The notes beneath the pieces are model-generated. The model had not been told where the DNA came from, searched no databases, and saw nothing but the letters and a program-made list of their open reading frames with translations. From Anabaenopsis elenkinii CCIBt3563 (GTDB taxonomy: Bacteria > Cyanobacteriota > Cyanobacteriia > Cyanobacteriales > Nostocaceae), in contig NZ_CP063311.1 in the NCBI RefSeq assembly GCF_015245355.1, positions 432,893 through 496,892 of the forward strand: a stretch of DNA of 64,000 nt, read 5' to 3'. Below, one piece after another: positions 38,597 to 48,135 of the stretch (its first letter is position 1; each line of letters starts with the position of its first letter). Position numbers and translations under genes: made by a program.

Positions 38597-40054
38597 ATGT
38601 CTATCAGCACTACAATTAAAAGTATTCAAGATACCATGCGCAAAGATGCGGGCGTTGATGGTGACGCCCAACGCATCAGTCAATTAGTTTGGATGATTTT
38701 CCTCAAGGTTTTTGATGCTCGTGAACAAGAATACGAACTCCTAGAGGATAATTATAAATCTCCCATTCCTGAAGGTTTGCGCTGGCGTAACTGGGCTACG
38801 GATTCAGAAGGAATTACCGGAGATGCTTTACTAGATTTTGTCGATCATGCTTTATTTAAAACTCTCAAAGACCTGAGAACTACCGCCACTGATCCCCGTG
38901 GGCAAATGATTGGTAAGGTATTTGAAGATGCCTACAATTATATGAAAAATGGTACTCTCATCCGCCAAGTAATTAACAAACTTAATGAAATTGACTTTAA
39001 TAAAAAAGAGCAGAAAAAACAGTTCAGCCAAATTTATGAAAAGATTCTCCAAGATTTGCAAAGTGCGGGAAATGCAGGAGAATATTATACTCCCCGTGCG
39101 GTGACTAAGTTTATTGTCGATAGAATCAAACCGCAATTAGGGGAAATTGTCCTTGACCCCGCTTGTGGTACAGGTGGGTTTTTAACAGCAACTATTGATT
39201 ATATTCGCCAACATTTCCAAAGTGCTGATGTCCCACAAATTCTGCAAAGGACAATTTGCGGAACTGAGAAAAAGCCCTTACCTTATAACCTGTGTATCAC
39301 TAATTTGATTTTACATGGTATTGATATACCCGCCGCTGAACATGATAATACTTTGGCGCGACCATTGCGGGACTACAGTCCTCAAGAACGGGTAGATGTC
39401 ATTATTACTAATCCGCCTTTTGGGGGGATGGAAGAAGATGGAATTGAGGATAATTTCCCCGCTACCTTCCGCACTAGGGAAACCGCAGATTTATTCTTAG
39501 TGCTGATTGCTAATTTACTCAAACAAGGCGGTAGAGGCGCAATAGTTTTACCAGATGGAACTCTGTTTGGGGAAGGTGTGAAGACTCGCATTAAGGAAAA
39601 ACTGCTGCAAGATTGCAATCTACATACAATTGTGCGGTTACCCAATGGGGTATTTAATCCCTACACAGGTATTAAGACTAATCTGCTATTTTTCACTAAA
39701 GGGGAACCCACAGAAACCATCTGGTATTATGAACACCCCTACCCAGGGGGGTATAAGTCATATTCTAAAACTAAGCCGATTCGCTTTGAGGAGTTTGCAC
39801 CAGAGCAGGAATGGTGGGATAAGCGCGAGGAGAATGAATTTGCTTGGAAAGTTACAATTACTGATTTAAAGGCGAATAATTACAACCTAGATATTAAAAA
39901 TCCCCACCAAGTGGATGTAGCACAAGCTGATTTAGATGAAATGTTAGCAGAGTATCACAAACTCATGGGTGAGTTGGGTGATGTGCGCGGTAAGTTAAAA
40001 TTTGAGTTGATGTCAGCTTTGAATGATCAAGTTAATCAAACTATAGAATCATAG
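38597..40054 (+). CDS. hsdM: Type I restriction-modification methyltransferase subunit
   Basis: A 485-residue N6-adenine methyltransferase. The N-terminal HsdM helical domain (TTIKSIQDTMRKDAGVDGDA, LVWMIFLKVFDA) is followed by SAM motif VLDPACGTGGFLTAT (near residue 195) and the catalytic IITNPPFGG (near 270). With HsdS it would methylate a bipartite target. It is first in the cluster hsdM-antitoxin-PIN toxin-hsdS. No hsdR is present in the window, so restriction may be absent or encoded elsewhere. Confidence 0.93.
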   Translation: MSISTTIKSIQDTMRKDAGVDGDAQRISQLVWMIFLKVFDAREQEYELLEDNYKSPIPEGLRWRNWATDSEGITGDALLDFVDHALFKTLKDLRTTATDPRGQMIGKVFEDAYNYMKNGTLIRQVINKLNEIDFNKKEQKKQFSQIYEKILQDLQSAGNAGEYYTPRAVTKFIVDRIKPQLGEIVLDPACGTGGFLTATIDYIRQHFQSADVPQILQRTICGTEKKPLPYNLCITNLILHGIDIPAAEHDNTLARPLRDYSPQERVDVIITNPPFGGMEEDGIEDNFPATFRTRETADLFLVLIANLLKQGGRGAIVLPDGTLFGEGVKTRIKEKLLQDCNLHTIVRLPNGVFNPYTGIKTNLLFFTKGEPTETIWYYEHPYPGGYKSYSKTKPIRFEEFAPEQEWWDKREENEFAWKVTITDLKANNYNLDIKNPHQVDVAQADLDEMLAEYHKLMGELGDVRGKLKFELMSALNDQVNQTIES

Positions 40055-40093
40055 ATAGAAACAAAATATCTGAAAATATCTGGAGATGAGATT

Positions 40094-40318
40094 ATGCAGA
40101 TGGAAGTAGTAGAATTTCAAGGTATTGTCAAAGATGGTGTAATTCAAATTCCCGAAATTTATCAAGGAGAACTAGATGGAGAGTCTGTAAAAGTAATTGT
40201 GATGAAAAAAGTTAGAAAAACAGCAGCAGTAAATATTATTGCTGAACTCATGGAGCATCCGGTTGAGTTTGAATGGCCACCTTTGACACGAGAGGAGATT
40301 TATGACCGCAATTCATGA
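40094..40318 (+). CDS. Putative antitoxin of a PIN-domain toxin
   Basis: A 74-residue acidic protein (FQGIVKDGVIQIPEIYQGEL, a short beta-rich AbrB-like or DUF2281-like start; tail FEWPPLTREEIYDRNS). Its last 17 bases overlap the start of the PIN toxin gene, the usual antitoxin-first layout. Fold assignment is tentative; its role is inferred from position and size. Confidence 0.72.
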   Translation: MQMEVVEFQGIVKDGVIQIPEIYQGELDGESVKVIVMKKVRKTAAVNIIAELMEHPVEFEWPPLTREEIYDRNS

Positions 40319-40724
40319 GAATGGACATTTTCTAGATTCTAATATCTGGATTTATGCCCTGGCAAATCATGAATACATTAACAAACGCCATATAGCTTGT
40401 GGTTTAGTCAATGGTGAAGGGGTAATCATTAGTACACAAGTTATTAATGAAGTATGTCTTAATCTCATTAAAAAATCTTCTTTTACTGAGCAAAAAATCA
40501 CACAGTTAATAGAGGCATTTTATCAAGGTTATCACATAATTACATTTAATCGTGATATTTTTGTGAACTATTCTCATCTTAGGAGTAGGTATAATTTCTC
40601 TTTTTGGGATAGTTTAATTGTTGCTTGTGCTTTAGCTGGGGGAGCAAGTATTCTCTATTCTGAAGATATGCACCATGGGTTATTAGTAGATAATAAATTA
40701 GAAATTGTGAATCCGTTTAAATGA
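40302..40724 (+). CDS. PIN-domain ribonuclease toxin (VapC-like)
   Basis: A 140-residue PIN domain. The four acidic residues expected for metal-dependent RNase activity are present: Asp12 in FLDSNIWIYA, Glu50 in VINEV, Asp103 in FWDSLIVACA and Asp122 in YSEDMHHG. It begins inside the antitoxin gene and its stop overlaps the hsdS start by four bases, so antitoxin, toxin and hsdS form one translationally coupled unit. VapC-type toxins cleave tRNA or rRNA when freed from the antitoxin. Confidence 0.87.
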   Translation: MTAIHENGHFLDSNIWIYALANHEYINKRHIACGLVNGEGVIISTQVINEVCLNLIKKSSFTEQKITQLIEAFYQGYHIITFNRDIFVNYSHLRSRYNFSFWDSLIVACALAGGASILYSEDMHHGLLVDNKLEIVNPFK

Positions 40725-42424
40725 AAGTAGATACTTTTTTTCAAAATTTTGAATTGTTGACTGATGCGCCAAATGCAACAGCTAAGTTGCGGGAGTTGAT
40801 TTTGCAATTGGCTGTCATGGGTAAGCTTGTGCGCCAAGATGCAAATGATGAACCTGCTTCAGTTCTGTTAGAGAAAATAAAGCTTGAGAAAGAGAATTTA
40901 GTTCAGCAGGGTAAAATTAAGAAAGATAAACCAATACCTATAGAGAAAAGCTTTGAGTTACTCAATAAAATTCCTCAAAACTGGCAATGGGTAAAACTTC
41001 AAGATGTTTGCATTGTAATAACAGATGGAGATCATCTAGCTCCACCACAAACAGAAATTGGCATTCCTTTATTAGTAATTGGTAACGTCAGGAATGGTTT
41101 TCTAGATTTTACTAATACTAGATTTGTCCCTGAAGAATATTTCACAAGGCTTGATGTAATCCGCGTTCCCAAGAAAGGAGATATTCTCTATACGCTAGTA
41201 GGTTCATACGGTATTCCTGTTTTAGTCAATACAGATAAACCTTTTTGTGTACAACGCCACATATCAATCATTAAACCGTCTCAATTTTTCAACGTTGAGT
41301 ATCTAAAATATTTGCTCAGTTCTGAGATGGTTTTGAAACAAGCAACTGAATGTGCAACAGGAATTGCTCAAAAGACTGTTCCTTTAAGCGGATTAAGAAA
41401 GATGGTTGTACCCCTCCCACCCCTTGCGGAACAAAAACGGATTGTAGAGAAGTGCGATCGCCTGATGTCCCTGTGCGACGAAATCGAAAAACAGCAGAAA
41501 CAAAAGCAAGATAGTATTGTGAGGATGAATGAAAGTGCGATCGCTCAACTCCTCTCCTCCCAAAATCCCGATGATTTCCGCCACCATTGGGAACGCATTT
41601 GTAATAATTTTGATTTACTTTACAGTGTCCCTGAAACTATTCCTAAACTACGTCAGGCGATTTTGCAATTGGCTGTCATGGGTAAGCTTGTGCGCCAAGA
41701 TCCAAATGATGAACCTGCTGCGGTGTTATTGGAAAAAATAAAGCTTGAGAAAGAGTGGTTGATCAAGGAGAAAAAAATTAGAAAGTCACAAATATTACCA
41801 GCGATTGAAATAGACGAAGTAGCATTTAAACTACCTGTAGGATGGGAGTGGACAAGATTAGATGATATATGCTCTAAAATTACTGATGGAGTTCATAAAA
41901 CACCAAAATATACTGAATGTGGAATTCCATTTTTATCTGTCACACAGTTAAAAAATGGAATGCTAGATTTTAGTAATACTAAATATATTTCACATGAAGA
42001 CCATGAAATATATTATCAAAGATGTAACCCTGAAAAGGGTGATATTTTGATATGTAAAGTTGGCGGCACAATTGGCATTACAACTGTTGTAGAAGTAGAT
42101 ATTGAATTTAGTATATTTGTTCAATTAGCCTTAATTAAACAAATTATAGTAAATCCCTATTATTTAAAATTTGTTTTACTCTCAGATGAGGTTCAAAACT
42201 ATATTAAAGAAAACTCGGTGGGTTCAGCTATACCCTATATTTCACTCGAAAAACTCAAATATATTCAAGTTCCCCTCCCACCCCTTGCGGAACAAAAAAG
42301 GATTGTAGAGAAGTGCGATCGCCTGATGTCCCTGTGCGATCGCCTAGAAGCCAAATTAAAACAAGGGAGAGAAAGCAGAGAAAAGCTGATGGAAGTTGCA
42401 GCAAAGCAAGTATTACTAAATTAG
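40721..42424 (+). CDS. hsdS: Type I restriction-modification specificity subunit
   Basis: A 567-residue HsdS with two target-recognition domains (about residues 75-235 and 365-530) separated by conserved helical spacers. The two halves share near-identical segments: LQLAVMGKLVRQDxNDEPA before each TRD and LPPLAEQKRIVEKCDRLMSL after each, and also at DNA level (40798-40861 with 41659-41722; 41411-41478 with 42272-42339). TRD sequences differ, giving a bipartite target. These repeats permit recombination that swaps TRDs. Its start overlaps the PIN toxin stop by four bases. Confidence 0.92.
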   Translation: MKVDTFFQNFELLTDAPNATAKLRELILQLAVMGKLVRQDANDEPASVLLEKIKLEKENLVQQGKIKKDKPIPIEKSFELLNKIPQNWQWVKLQDVCIVITDGDHLAPPQTEIGIPLLVIGNVRNGFLDFTNTRFVPEEYFTRLDVIRVPKKGDILYTLVGSYGIPVLVNTDKPFCVQRHISIIKPSQFFNVEYLKYLLSSEMVLKQATECATGIAQKTVPLSGLRKMVVPLPPLAEQKRIVEKCDRLMSLCDEIEKQQKQKQDSIVRMNESAIAQLLSSQNPDDFRHHWERICNNFDLLYSVPETIPKLRQAILQLAVMGKLVRQDPNDEPAAVLLEKIKLEKEWLIKEKKIRKSQILPAIEIDEVAFKLPVGWEWTRLDDICSKITDGVHKTPKYTECGIPFLSVTQLKNGMLDFSNTKYISHEDHEIYYQRCNPEKGDILICKVGGTIGITTVVEVDIEFSIFVQLALIKQIIVNPYYLKFVLLSDEVQNYIKENSVGSAIPYISLEKLKYIQVPLPPLAEQKRIVEKCDRLMSLCDRLEAKLKQGRESREKLMEVAAKQVLLN

Positions 42425-42458
42425 CACCAGGGAATTAATGAACTTAAATACATCTAAG

Positions 42459-42476
42459 CAGGGGTTTTCACCCCTG
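42459..42476. terminator. Hairpin between hsdS and the pentapeptide-repeat gene
   Basis: CAGGGG (42459-42464), loop TTTTCA, CCCCTG (42471-42476), between two convergent genes. Confidence 0.6.
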
Positions 42477-42520
42477 GATTCTAAATTATATCCCTGAATT
42501 AAAAGTAATATACTGTATTA

Positions 42521-43018
42521 TTACTTACATTGGAGAGATTCGCGAGTATCTACACCAGTTTGAGGATTCACCCCACTAGCTTGAGCGCAGAGTTTTTTAA
42601 TTTCCGGTCCATCTAAAATCGCATCGGTAAAATCAGCCCCGGTGATGTCCACATTCTCAAAGATAGAACGTAACATCATCGCATTGGTAAATACAGCATC
42701 AGTTAAATCAGCACCTTTAAACTTAGTCAAATAGGCTATACCATCGCTAAAATCTGCACCATGGAGATTTACCCCCTCTAACAAAGAGCCATTGAACACA
42801 CCGCCGCGGAAATTCGTATTACTAAAATTAGTGTTCTTTAAAACCACATTGGTAAACTCACTCCCCACCAAATCTTGACCCGAATAATCTTTTACCTCTA
42901 CTTCCTCACCCACAGAACGGGTGATACTAGAAGAACTAGCAGCTTGAGCGGAGAGGGGGAAGAAAAACACAAAGGTAACTAAAACCAAACTAGCCAGTAG
43001 TTGCCAATACTTAATCAT
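42521..43018 (-). CDS. Secreted pentapeptide-repeat protein
   Basis: I use the ATG at 43018 (165 residues); a TTG at 43042 would add eight residues before the signal peptide. The N-terminus [20 protein letters not shown] with SAQA cleavage is a signal peptide. Residues about 55-130 are pentapeptide repeats of the A(D/N)Lxx type ([53 protein letters not shown]), predicted to fold as a right-handed quadrilateral beta-helix. Related proteins occur in the thylakoid lumen. A Cys pair lies near the C-terminus (KKLCAQ, SLQCK). Confidence 0.82.
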   Translation of the reverse strand: MIKYWQLLASLVLVTFVFFFPLSAQAASSSSITRSVGEEVEVKDYSGQDLVGSEFTNVVLKNTNFSNTNFRGGVFNGSLLEGVNLHGADFSDGIAYLTKFKGADLTDAVFTNAMMLRSIFENVDITGADFTDAILDGPEIKKLCAQASGVNPQTGVDTRESLQCK

Positions 43019-43154
43019 TTTTTTGTTAACAAATCTCAACAATTATATTATTCACTATTACAGCTGACTGACGGTGATTAACCCCCGCTAGCCTGAGCCA
43101 TAACCATAAAGCATACCCTAGGATATATAATGACCTGCGATCGCATAAATACCC

Positions 43155-44291
43155 GTGGCTCATCAACAAGACATCACCCCATCCCTAAGGCGAACCCCCT
43201 TATATCAACTAGGTGCAGAACTCAAAGCCCGCTTTACCAGCTTTGGCGGTTGGGAAATGCCTGTACAATTTACTGGTATTAGTCAGGAACATGAAGCTGT
43301 GAGAACCACAGCGGGGATGTTCGATATATCCCACATGGGTAAATTCACCCTCCAGGGTAAACACCTAATTAACCAACTTCAGCCCTTAGTACCCTCAGAC
43401 CTCAACCGACTAAAACCAGGTGAAGCACAATACACAGTCTTACTCAATCCCCAGGGAGGAATTATTGACGACATCATCATATACTATCAAGGTGAGGACA
43501 GCACCGGCACACAAAAGGCTGTACTAATTGTCAATGCAGCCACCACCGATAAAGATAAAACATGGCTATTACAGCAAATAGACCAAAATCAGCTAGAATT
43601 CCAAGACCTGTCACAATCACAAGTATTAATTGCCATCCAAGGACCACAGGCCGTTAAACATCTTCAGACCTTAGTACAAGCAGACCTACAACCTATTAAA
43701 CCCTTTGGTCATCTCCAAACAACTCTACTGGGTAAACCCGCCTTTATCGCCCGCACCGGTTACACCGGAGAAGATGGTTTTGAGGTCATGGTAGATGCAG
43801 ATCAGGGTATAGAATTGTGGCAAAGACTCCATCAAACCGGCGTTACTCCTTGCGGACTAGGTGCTAGAGACACCCTACGACTAGAAGCAGCCATGGCCCT
43901 TTATGGTCAAGATATTGACGACACCACCACCCCCCTAGAAGCGGGTTTAGGGTGGTTAGTTCACCTCGACAGTAAAGATAATTTTATCGGGCGAGAAATT
44001 CTTGCACAGCAAAAAGCCCAGGGAGTGAAAAAGCGATTAATCGGCCTACAAATGTCAGGGCGGAATATTGCGCGCCATGGCTACCCTATTCTATCAGCAG
44101 GTGAAGTTGTGGGCGAGATTACCAGCGGGACTTTATCCCCCACATTAGGCTATCCTATAGCCTTAGCCTACGTTCCTACTCCACTAGCAAAGGTGGGTGA
44201 ACAGTTAGAAGTAGAAATACGTGGTAAGAATTATCCGGGTGTTGTAGTCAAACGTCCGTTTTATCGCTCCCAAAATCGTCTCACTAACTGA
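43155..44291 (+). CDS. gcvT: Glycine cleavage system T protein (aminomethyltransferase)
   Basis: A 378-residue tetrahydrofolate-binding enzyme releasing ammonia and methylene-THF from the aminomethyl group on lipoyl-GcvH. Landmarks: GWEMPVQFTGISQEHEAVR, MFDISHMGKF, YTGEDGFEVM and GARDTLRLEAAMALYGQDI (folate-binding acidic residue region). GTG start. It leads the gcvT-gcvH-gcvP group, all in one direction. I see no recognisable glycine riboswitch upstream. Confidence 0.95.
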   Translation: MAHQQDITPSLRRTPLYQLGAELKARFTSFGGWEMPVQFTGISQEHEAVRTTAGMFDISHMGKFTLQGKHLINQLQPLVPSDLNRLKPGEAQYTVLLNPQGGIIDDIIIYYQGEDSTGTQKAVLIVNAATTDKDKTWLLQQIDQNQLEFQDLSQSQVLIAIQGPQAVKHLQTLVQADLQPIKPFGHLQTTLLGKPAFIARTGYTGEDGFEVMVDADQGIELWQRLHQTGVTPCGLGARDTLRLEAAMALYGQDIDDTTTPLEAGLGWLVHLDSKDNFIGREILAQQKAQGVKKRLIGLQMSGRNIARHGYPILSAGEVVGEITSGTLSPTLGYPIALAYVPTPLAKVGEQLEVEIRGKNYPGVVVKRPFYRSQNRLTN

Positions 44292-44467
44292 TAATGTGTT
44301 TTGAGTTACCTAATTTAAACTTCAGTAGGTGCAACAATAGCTTATACCTCCTTCCGCCAGAAGGGGGAAGCTAACTATGTTCTACCTACAGGGAAACTCG
44401 TAATTACCGCCCCTAAATTAGGGAACTGTGGGCGCTAACTATTTTGATATGGAAGGAAAAAACTAAA

Positions 44468-44857
44468 ATGTCTTTTGAATACCCCCAGGACTTGAAATAT
44501 CTAGATACTCATGAATACGTGCGGCTAGATGGGGAAATTGGTACCATTGGTATTACTGAATTTGCTATAGACCAAATGGGTGATGTTGTCTTTTTGGAAT
44601 TACCAGACATTGGTGACCTAGTAACCAAGGGAGAAACTTTTGGCACCATTGAATCTGTGAAAGCCGTTGAAGACCTCAATTCACCAGTTACCGGTACAGT
44701 CATAGAACGCAATGAGGCTTTACTGGATTCTCCCGAACAAATAGCAGAAGACCCCTATGGCGAAGCCTGGTTGTTAAAAGTACGTGTTAATGATCCCGAT
44801 GAGGTACTGGATGGTTTGAGCGCTGATCAGTACCGCGCCCTGGTAGAAGGGGAGTAG
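44468..44857 (+). CDS. gcvH: Glycine cleavage system H protein
   Basis: A 129-residue lipoyl carrier from the ATG at 44468 (a TTG at 44444 is less likely; GGAAGG precedes the ATG). The lipoylated residue is Lys65 in [12 protein letters not shown]. It shuttles the aminomethyl group between GcvP, GcvT and Lpd. The lipoyl group is made by LipA, encoded at 51670. Confidence 0.95.
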   Translation: MSFEYPQDLKYLDTHEYVRLDGEIGTIGITEFAIDQMGDVVFLELPDIGDLVTKGETFGTIESVKAVEDLNSPVTGTVIERNEALLDSPEQIAEDPYGEAWLLKVRVNDPDEVLDGLSADQYRALVEGE

Positions 44858-44938
44858 ATGAGATATGTAGGGACAAGTCCCTACAGTCTTTGAATATTTG
44901 TTGCAAAATATGAAGTAGTTACGTTTGGAGCTCAACTT

Positions 44939-47875
44939 GTGGTAAGTTACCCACCTATTCCCCAATCCAGCCATGAACCAATAATTAGTGAAATAACTAG
45001 TAAAATAACTAGTGAAATAACTAGTCAAAGCACTCCACAGTTAACTAATTTCCCAGAACGCCACATTGGCCCCGACTCCCAAGAAATCCAACAAATGCTT
45101 GAGGTATTGGGTTTAGAAACTCTGGATTCACTGATTGATCACACAGTACCCCCAGGTATTCGCCTACAAAAAAAGCTCAAATTACCACCAGCCCAAAGTG
45201 AATATAGCGCCCTGAATAAATTAAAACAAATTGCTGCTAAAAATCAGGTGTGCCGTTCATACATCGGTACTGGATATTACGACTGTATCACCCCCCCGGT
45301 GATTCAGCGCAATATTCTAGAAAATCCCGGTTGGTATACAGCTTACACCCCCTATCAGCCAGAAATCGCCCAGGGACGACTGGAAGCCCTGCTGAATTTC
45401 CAGACCATGATTATTGACCTCACAGGGTTAGAAATTGCTAACGCTTCCTTACTGGATGAAGCGACCGCAGCAGCAGAAGCCATGAGTCTGAGTTATGGGG
45501 TGTGCAAAAATCAAGCCCATGCTTATTTTGTCTCTGATAACTGTCATCCCCAAACTATCGAGGTTTTGAAAACTCGTGCTCAACCCTTGGGGATTGAAAT
45601 CATTATCGGTGATCATCGCCAAGATTTTACCCAAGGGATTTTTGGGGCTGTTCTCCAATATCCTGCTACTGATGGCACGATTTACGACTACCGCGCTTTT
45701 ATTGAAAAAGCCCATGCTCAGGGTGCATTGGTGACGGTAGTAGCAGACCCCTTAAGTTTAACTTTATTGACACCGCCCGGAGAATTGGGCGCTGATATTG
45801 CAGTGGGTAGTACTCAACGTTTCGGTATTCCTCTGGGGTTTGGGGGACCCCATGCGGCATACTTCGCTACCAAAGAACAGTATAAGCGCCAGGTTCCAGG
45901 GCGAATAGTGGGAGTATCAAAAGATGCTCACGGTCATCCCGCATTACGTCTGGCTTTACAAACCCGGGAACAGCATATAAGGCGGGAAAAAGCTACTAGT
46001 AATATCTGTACTGCCCAGGTGTTATTGGCAGTCATGGCCAGTATGTATGCTGTATATCATGGTGGAGATGGTATTAAAAACATTGCCTGTAACATTCACC
46101 AGTTAACTGTGATTTTAGCTGCAGGACTCAAGCGGCTGGGTTACAGGATTAGTTCTGAATATTTCTTTGATACCCTGCGCGTAGAGTTAGCCACACAATC
46201 CATTACACCAATTCTGCAAGCTTGTCAAGAAAGAAAGATTAATCTGCGGGTTTTTGATCCTACATCTGTGGGTATTTCCCTAGATGAAACTACTACCCCA
46301 GAAGATTTAATTGATCTGTGGCAGATTTTCGCTCTGACCGATGACCTACCCTTTACTATAGAAGAATTAACTTCTGACTCCCGTTCTCATCTCTTACTGG
46401 AGCGCACCAGCAGTTATCTGACTCATCCGGTGTTTAACCGCTATCATTCCGAAACTGAGTTATTACGTTATCTGCATCAGCTGGAAACCAAGGATTTATC
46501 TTTAACTACATCCATGATTCCCTTGGGTTCCTGTACCATGAAACTGAATGCTACCGCAGAGATGATCCCCGTTAGTTGGGAGGAGTTCGCTAAGATTCAT
46601 CCCTTCGCGCCGGTTTCCCAAACCCGCGGTTATCAAATCCTCTTTCAGCAACTGGAAAGCTGGTTGGCGGAAATTACAGGGTTTGCGGGAATTTCTTTAC
46701 AACCTAATGCCGGTTCTCAGGGAGAGTATACAGGACTTTTGGTAATTCGTCAATATCACCACAGTCGCGGCGAAGGACACCGTAATATTTGTTTAATTCC
46801 TGAGTCCGCCCATGGAACTAATCCCGCCAGTGCGGTGATGTGTGGGATGAAGGTGATCCCAGTTGCTTGTGATGCTGTGGGTAATATTGACCTAGATGAT
46901 TTGCAAACCAAGGCCGCTAAACACAGCCATCAACTGGCGGCTTTAATGGTCACCTATCCTTCCACCCATGGTGTGTTTGAGGAAGGGATTCAGGAAATCT
47001 GCGCTCTTGTTCACCATCACGGTGGACAAGTGTATATGGATGGGGCGAATATGAATGCCCAAGTGGGTATTTGTCGCCCTGGAGATATTGGGGCAGATGT
47101 CTGTCATTTAAATCTGCATAAAACTTTCTGTATTCCTCATGGTGGCGGTGGCCCTGGTATGGGACCGATTGGTGTGGCTCAACATCTTGTTCCTTTCCTC
47201 CCTGGACACCCGGTTATACCCTCTGGAGATACTCAAATTGGGGCGGTGGCTGCTGCGCCCTGGGGTAGTGCTAGTATTTTAGTTATCTCTTGGATGTACA
47301 TTACTATGATGGGGTCTGAGGGTTTGACCCAGGCGACTAAGGTGGCAATTCTCAATGCAAATTATATTGCCCACCGCTTAAAGTCTTACTATCCGGTGCT
47401 GTATAAGGGCAAAAATGATTTTGTCGCCCATGAGTGTATTTTAGATTTACGGGGGGTGAAAAAGTCGGCGCACATCGAAGTTGATGATATCGCCAAGCGC
47501 CTGATTGATTATGGTTTCCATGCGCCTACTGTGTCTTGGCCTGTGGCGGGTACTATGATGGTGGAACCCACAGAAAGCGAATCTCGCGCAGAGTTAGACC
47601 GGTTCTGTGAAGCGTTGATTGCTATCCGGGGAGAAATATCTGCTATTGAATCTGGTCAGATGGATCTGCAAGATAATCTGCTCAAAAATGCACCCCATAC
47701 CGCTCACAGTTTGATTGCGGGAGCTTGGAGTCATGGCTATTCCCGTGAACAAGCTGCTTACCCTGCGCCCTGGACTCGTGAATATAAGTTCTGGCCTAGT
47801 GTGGGGAGAGTTGACTCGGCTTTTGGCGATCGCCATTTTGTTTGTGCTTGTCTACCTATGGATGCTTATCAGTAA
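44939..47875 (+). CDS. gcvP: Glycine dehydrogenase (decarboxylating), P protein
   Basis: A 978-residue homodimeric-type P protein. PLP lysine is Lys728 in [19 protein letters not shown]; other landmarks are the N-terminal [13 protein letters not shown] and the Gly-rich [12 protein letters not shown]. It decarboxylates glycine and passes aminomethyl to GcvH. GTG start. The extreme N-terminus ([14 protein letters not shown]) is encoded by a small tandem repeat with GAAATAACTAGT units at about 44986-45028, an unusual local expansion before the conserved start of the domain. Confidence 0.95.
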   Translation: MVSYPPIPQSSHEPIISEITSKITSEITSQSTPQLTNFPERHIGPDSQEIQQMLEVLGLETLDSLIDHTVPPGIRLQKKLKLPPAQSEYSALNKLKQIAAKNQVCRSYIGTGYYDCITPPVIQRNILENPGWYTAYTPYQPEIAQGRLEALLNFQTMIIDLTGLEIANASLLDEATAAAEAMSLSYGVCKNQAHAYFVSDNCHPQTIEVLKTRAQPLGIEIIIGDHRQDFTQGIFGAVLQYPATDGTIYDYRAFIEKAHAQGALVTVVADPLSLTLLTPPGELGADIAVGSTQRFGIPLGFGGPHAAYFATKEQYKRQVPGRIVGVSKDAHGHPALRLALQTREQHIRREKATSNICTAQVLLAVMASMYAVYHGGDGIKNIACNIHQLTVILAAGLKRLGYRISSEYFFDTLRVELATQSITPILQACQERKINLRVFDPTSVGISLDETTTPEDLIDLWQIFALTDDLPFTIEELTSDSRSHLLLERTSSYLTHPVFNRYHSETELLRYLHQLETKDLSLTTSMIPLGSCTMKLNATAEMIPVSWEEFAKIHPFAPVSQTRGYQILFQQLESWLAEITGFAGISLQPNAGSQGEYTGLLVIRQYHHSRGEGHRNICLIPESAHGTNPASAVMCGMKVIPVACDAVGNIDLDDLQTKAAKHSHQLAALMVTYPSTHGVFEEGIQEICALVHHHGGQVYMDGANMNAQVGICRPGDIGADVCHLNLHKTFCIPHGGGGPGMGPIGVAQHLVPFLPGHPVIPSGDTQIGAVAAAPWGSASILVISWMYITMMGSEGLTQATKVAILNANYIAHRLKSYYPVLYKGKNDFVAHECILDLRGVKKSAHIEVDDIAKRLIDYGFHAPTVSWPVAGTMMVEPTESESRAELDRFCEALIAIRGEISAIESGQMDLQDNLLKNAPHTAHSLIAGAWSHGYSREQAAYPAPWTREYKFWPSVGRVDSAFGDRHFVCACLPMDAYQ

Positions 47876-47909
47876 GATCATGGGTGGTTAATCACCGCTC
47901 CTGACTCTC

Positions 47910-47974
47910 ATATCCCCGACTTCTATTCACATTCATGGCTACTGCATAAAATGACACTGAGAAGTCGGGGATAT
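47910..47974. repeat. 15-bp perfect inverted repeat downstream of gcvP
   Basis: ATATCCCCGACTTCT (47910-47924) and AGAAGTCGGGGATAT (47960-47974), loop of 35 bases. It may act as the gcvP terminator or be a member of a dispersed hairpin family. The long-repeat boundary of the RM insertion begins five bases after it, at 47979. Confidence 0.7.
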
Positions 47975-47978
47975 CTCC

Positions 47979-48135
47979 ATAATTTACTGTGGTAAAAATT
48001 CAGGGGATAAAATCTCTGTGAGCTTGTAGGGACAGGTTTCGGGAAATGATGATAATCCCGTTTCTCTTTCGGCGCTAATGGTAGCTAGAGGATAAACATC
48101 TTCTATGGCTACAGTGACATTAGGTTGAAGACTAG
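47979..48135 (-). repeat. 157-bp direct repeat, left copy (3' end of a DUF29 gene)
   Basis: Identical to 50821-50977 except for one base (C/T near 48023). On the minus strand it encodes the C-terminal end of the DUF29 protein, with the stop at 47984. Nothing upstream in its frame belongs to DUF29 here; instead the XamI-type methyltransferase gene runs into it. It and the right copy bracket the restriction-modification genes. Confidence 0.92.

Noticed and set aside
43043-43154. Glycine riboswitch upstream of gcvT
   Set aside because: The gap is only 112 bases and lacks the paired conserved cores of glycine aptamers; no such motif was found between gcvT and gcvH either.
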